From KBS50 sp042666615 (lineage in GTDB: Bacteria; Actinomycetota; Actinomycetes; Mycobacteriales; Micromonosporaceae): a stretch of DNA of 64,000 nt. The translations under genes and the position numbers were made by a program. The notes under the pieces were generated by a model, which ran no database searches, was not told where the DNA came from, and saw nothing but the letters and a program-made list of their open reading frames with translations. Positions 61,997 through 64,000 of the stretch are shown here, in pieces (within the stretch, counting starts at the first letter, position 1; every line of letters starts with the position of its first letter). The stretch lies in assembly GCF_042666615.1 (NCBI RefSeq), contig NZ_JBHTDD010000001.1, positions 124,001-188,000 of the forward strand, given 5' to 3'.

Positions 61997-62208
61997 GAGT
62001 TGTCCCCTGAGTGGTCGACAGCCGGCTGCCAGCACACCAGGGGCGTGGCGACGATGCTGTTGCGCCCGGGGCGCGGCATCGGCCCACCGGCGCGGCGGCA
62101 CACGATGGTTCATCGTACCCACGCCCCCCAGTCGACCTCGTCAGGCCCGGCGCTGACCTCGCCGAGCGGGGTGAGCGCGGTGCCCGCCGATGCGACTACG
62201 GTGGAGGG

Positions 62209-62610
62209 GTGCACGACGAGCCCATCGACCCGTTCAACGGCGACCCGGCCGACCCCAGCGCGGGCCTGGACGACCCGGTCGAGGACGACGCGCTCGATCC
62301 GCTGACCGAGGTCGAGCGGCAGGACGTGCTGGAGGATCTCGCCGACCTTGAGGTTTACCAGGCATTACTTGCCCCGACCGGGGTACGTGGACTGGTCATC
62401 GAGTGCGAGGACTGCCGGGAGCCGCACTACTTCGACTGGGACCTGCTCCGGGGCAACCTGCGACACCTGCTCAACTCGGGCCGGCCGAGGGTGCACGAGC
62501 CGGCCTATGATCCCGACCCGGACCACTACGTGACCTGGGAGTACGCCCGCGGCTACGCGGACGGCGTGCACGACACGCTCAGCGACGCCGACGACGGCAA
62601 GGACGACTGA
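62209..62610 (+). CDS. DUF5319 family protein
   Basis: 133 residues, acidic and soluble. Start (M/V)HDEPIDPFNGDPADPS, a core VIECEDCREPHYFDWDLLRGNLRHLLNSGRPRVHEPAYDPDPDHYVTWEYARGYADG. The Cys pair CEDC could bind metal. Conserved neighbour of guaB in actinobacteria (Rv3412-type). Function unknown. The GTG at 62209 overlaps its GGAGG site very tightly (spacing about 1-2), so translation may be weak or the true start slightly different. Divergent from guaB. Confidence 0.85.
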   Translation: MHDEPIDPFNGDPADPSAGLDDPVEDDALDPLTEVERQDVLEDLADLEVYQALLAPTGVRGLVIECEDCREPHYFDWDLLRGNLRHLLNSGRPRVHEPAYDPDPDHYVTWEYARGYADGVHDTLSDADDGKDD

Positions 62611-62696
62611 CCGGGACGGTCGCGGCGCTCGGGGTGACGCCCGGCTCGCGGTGACGCGGGATGCCGGGCTCAACGGCCGGGCGAGACGGGCTGGGG

Positions 62697-63659
62697 TCAG
62701 GCCACCAGACCAGCGCGGAAGCCGGCGGCGACGGCGTGTGCCCGGTCGCGGGCGCCGAGCTTGCGGAACAGCCGCCGGGCGTGTGTCTTGACGGTGTCCT
62801 CGGAGACAAACAGCTCCCGCCCGATCTCGGCGTTGCTCTTGCCGTCCGCCATCCCGATCAGCACCTGCATCTCGCGCTCGGTGAGCGCCACCCGCCGGCC
62901 ACCGGATCCCCGGCTGGCGTTGGTTGCGCTCCGCCGGTCGCCGGCGTACCGGGCATCCGGCGTGGAGTTGGTCCGCACCCCCGGCCCGTCCGGCTCCGTC
63001 CCTCGGCCGGATGCCAGGTCCTCGGCCCGCTGCGCCGGAAGCCGGGCCGCGGCAGCCGGATCGACCGGACCCGCCACACCGTCGCGGGGCGCCGTGCCAC
63101 CGTTCGCCTGCGCCGCGGTCCCCGGCACCGCCCCGGCGTTCGCCCGGGGCGCGGCTCCCGGCGTCGCCCCGGGGTTCGCGGACGTGCCCGGTCCCGCGGC
63201 ATCCGGCCCGGCCGGTCGAGCGACCGACCGGCTCAGACCCGCCATGGTGCCGTTGCCACCGCGGCCCGGCCCAGGCGCCCGGGCAGCCCGGCCGGGCGCG
63301 CTCAGCAACAGCATCGCCCGGGCAACCGCACCGACCAGGTCGTGATCGACGGATGAGATCAGGCCCCGGGCACCGGCTGCCACGGCAGCGGCCGCCACGC
63401 CGGGTTCTTCCGCGCCGAACAGCACCACCGCCGCCCCGGGCGAGCGGGTGAGCACCCGGCGGATGAAGCCCACACTGTCCGGCCGGGTCAGCGCTGTGTC
63501 GGCGAGGACGACGTCGGCGGGACGTTCGGCGAGCCGGAGCATCACCTCCGGATCCGACACGGCGGTGCGCACCGCCGCGGCCAGTCCCAGCCGGGCCGCG
63601 GCGGACGCGACGTGCTGCGCCGCAAGCGGGGTCCGGACACATACGAGCACGGTACGCAC
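62697..63659 (-). CDS. BldM-like response regulator with a degenerate receiver and long linker
   Basis: 320 residues. The receiver has an Asp at position 54 (VVLADTALTRP), but the acidic pocket DD of normal receivers reads VR (VCVRTP), and the conserved Lys is absent (GLISSVDHD). A linker of about 130 residues rich in Ala/Gly/Pro/Arg follows. The C-terminal LuxR HTH (LTEREMQVLIGMADGKSNAEIGRELFVSEDTVKTHARRLFRKLGA) is very close to BldM. In Streptomyces bldM is near guaB. The GTG at 63659 follows AAGGAGG with 6-base spacing and is chosen over an in-frame GTG at 63689. The receiver is probably not phosphorylated in the usual way. Confidence 0.85.
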   Translation of the reverse strand: MRTVLVCVRTPLAAQHVASAAARLGLAAAVRTAVSDPEVMLRLAERPADVVLADTALTRPDSVGFIRRVLTRSPGAAVVLFGAEEPGVAAAAVAAGARGLISSVDHDLVGAVARAMLLLSAPGRAARAPGPGRGGNGTMAGLSRSVARPAGPDAAGPGTSANPGATPGAAPRANAGAVPGTAAQANGGTAPRDGVAGPVDPAAAARLPAQRAEDLASGRGTEPDGPGVRTNSTPDARYAGDRRSATNASRGSGGRRVALTEREMQVLIGMADGKSNAEIGRELFVSEDTVKTHARRLFRKLGARDRAHAVAAGFRAGLVA

Positions 63660-63991
63660 GGCGGCCTCCTTCCTCTGGAAGGAGAACACGACAGGCAGTG
63701 ATCATGACGAGTTTCCGGCTGAACTCCAGCGAACTTTCCGCCCGGATCTACCCGTTCAGCCGATCCGGATCGCCGGTCCTGTCCGATTATCGGTGATTCT
63801 TCCGGGCGCCCCTATCACTGTCGACAGCGTGTCGCACCTTGATCTCACCACTTTTCGATCAGGTACGTGTGAGGCCAACACGCGGGGGGTAACGCCCTAG
63901 ACAGGTCGGAAACGGAGCGCCTGCGCGGCCCGCCGCCCGGATCCGAACCGTCACGGTTGACCACGCGGTGCCGCGCGGGAGGAGGGTGCTG
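63660..63991. other. Divergent intergenic region upstream of the BldM-like gene
   Basis: 332 bases between the BldM-like gene (minus) and a gene starting at 63992 (plus). It holds promoters for both sides. AT-richer parts around 63780-63880 are candidates, but no -10/-35 was assigned. A 30-codon frame at 63703 lacks a ribosome site. Confidence 0.4.
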
Positions 63992-64000
63992 ATGTCGAAC
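63992..64000 (+). CDS. Start of an unidentified gene cut by the window
   Basis: ATG at 63992 with GCGGGAGGAGGG 9 bases upstream begins a frame (MSN...). Only three codons are visible, so no identity is possible. The very strong ribosome site makes a real gene likely. Confidence 0.5.

Noticed and set aside
63703..63795. 30-codon frame upstream of the BldM-like gene
   Set aside because: No ribosome site, no family, and length expected by chance.

Overview
The window is high-GC actinomycete chromosome. The gene content and order point to Micromonosporaceae (Micromonospora-like), although no rRNA or marker gene is present to prove it. Starts are often GTG or TTG with GGAGG-type ribosome sites, and nearly every reading frame is open because of the GC bias. 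Most of the window is housekeeping DNA. Two blocks follow the order known from Mycobacterium and Streptomyces. One is chorismate mutase / pcrA / M23 peptidase / sucCD / PerM-like / purN / purH (compare Rv0948c to Rv0957). The other is a BldM-like regulator / DUF5319 / guaB / guaB3 / cholesterol-oxidase-like gene.

Layout. 1-8.2 kb: start of mfd, an S66 peptidase, ppc, and two ATPase-permease ABC exporter pairs. 8.3-11.8 kb: a DM13 lipoprotein-like protein, an ATP-sulfurylase-like/APS kinase fusion, and galT. 12.4-21.4 kb, all on the minus strand: an ECF42-type sigma factor with its DGPF/YCII partner, icd, a DinB-like protein, mdh, folD, a membrane protein, purH and purN. 21.7-29.5 kb: small membrane proteins, a PerM-like protein, sucCD, a stand-alone B12 mutase subunit and two M23 peptidases. 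29.6-32.6 kb: pcrA, and chorismate mutase behind a likely attenuator. 32.9-38.6 kb: a complete oppABCDF-type peptide importer. 39-50 kb: a thioester surface protein with a sortase signal, a LiaFSR-like PspC/kinase/regulator cluster, psd and pssA, and two double-Nudix paralogues. 50-54.6 kb: guaA followed by a retinal-based light cassette. 54.6-64 kb: a GMC oxidoreductase, an LCP protein, an M1 peptidase, guaB3, guaB, DUF5319 and a BldM-like regulator.

The most interesting part is 51.7-54.6 kb. Two divergent microbial rhodopsins sit beside a Brp/Blh beta-carotene dioxygenase that would make their retinal. The first carries the Asn-Asp-Gln helix-C triad and long stretches typical of KR2-type light-driven sodium pumps. 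The second has an Asp-Ser-Ala triad and lacks the helix-G aspartate, which is closest to xenorhodopsin/Anabaena sensory rhodopsin types. Paired sodium-pump and xenorhodopsin-like genes with their own retinal synthase in a soil-type actinomycete are unusual.

Two RNA-level signals also stand out. A 21-residue leader peptide containing Phe-Phe-Tyr-Tyr lies before chorismate mutase, together with mutually exclusive antiterminator and terminator pairings. About 185 bases upstream of the first M23 peptidase, an untranslated leader can fold into a closed multi-helix structure that I do not recognise.
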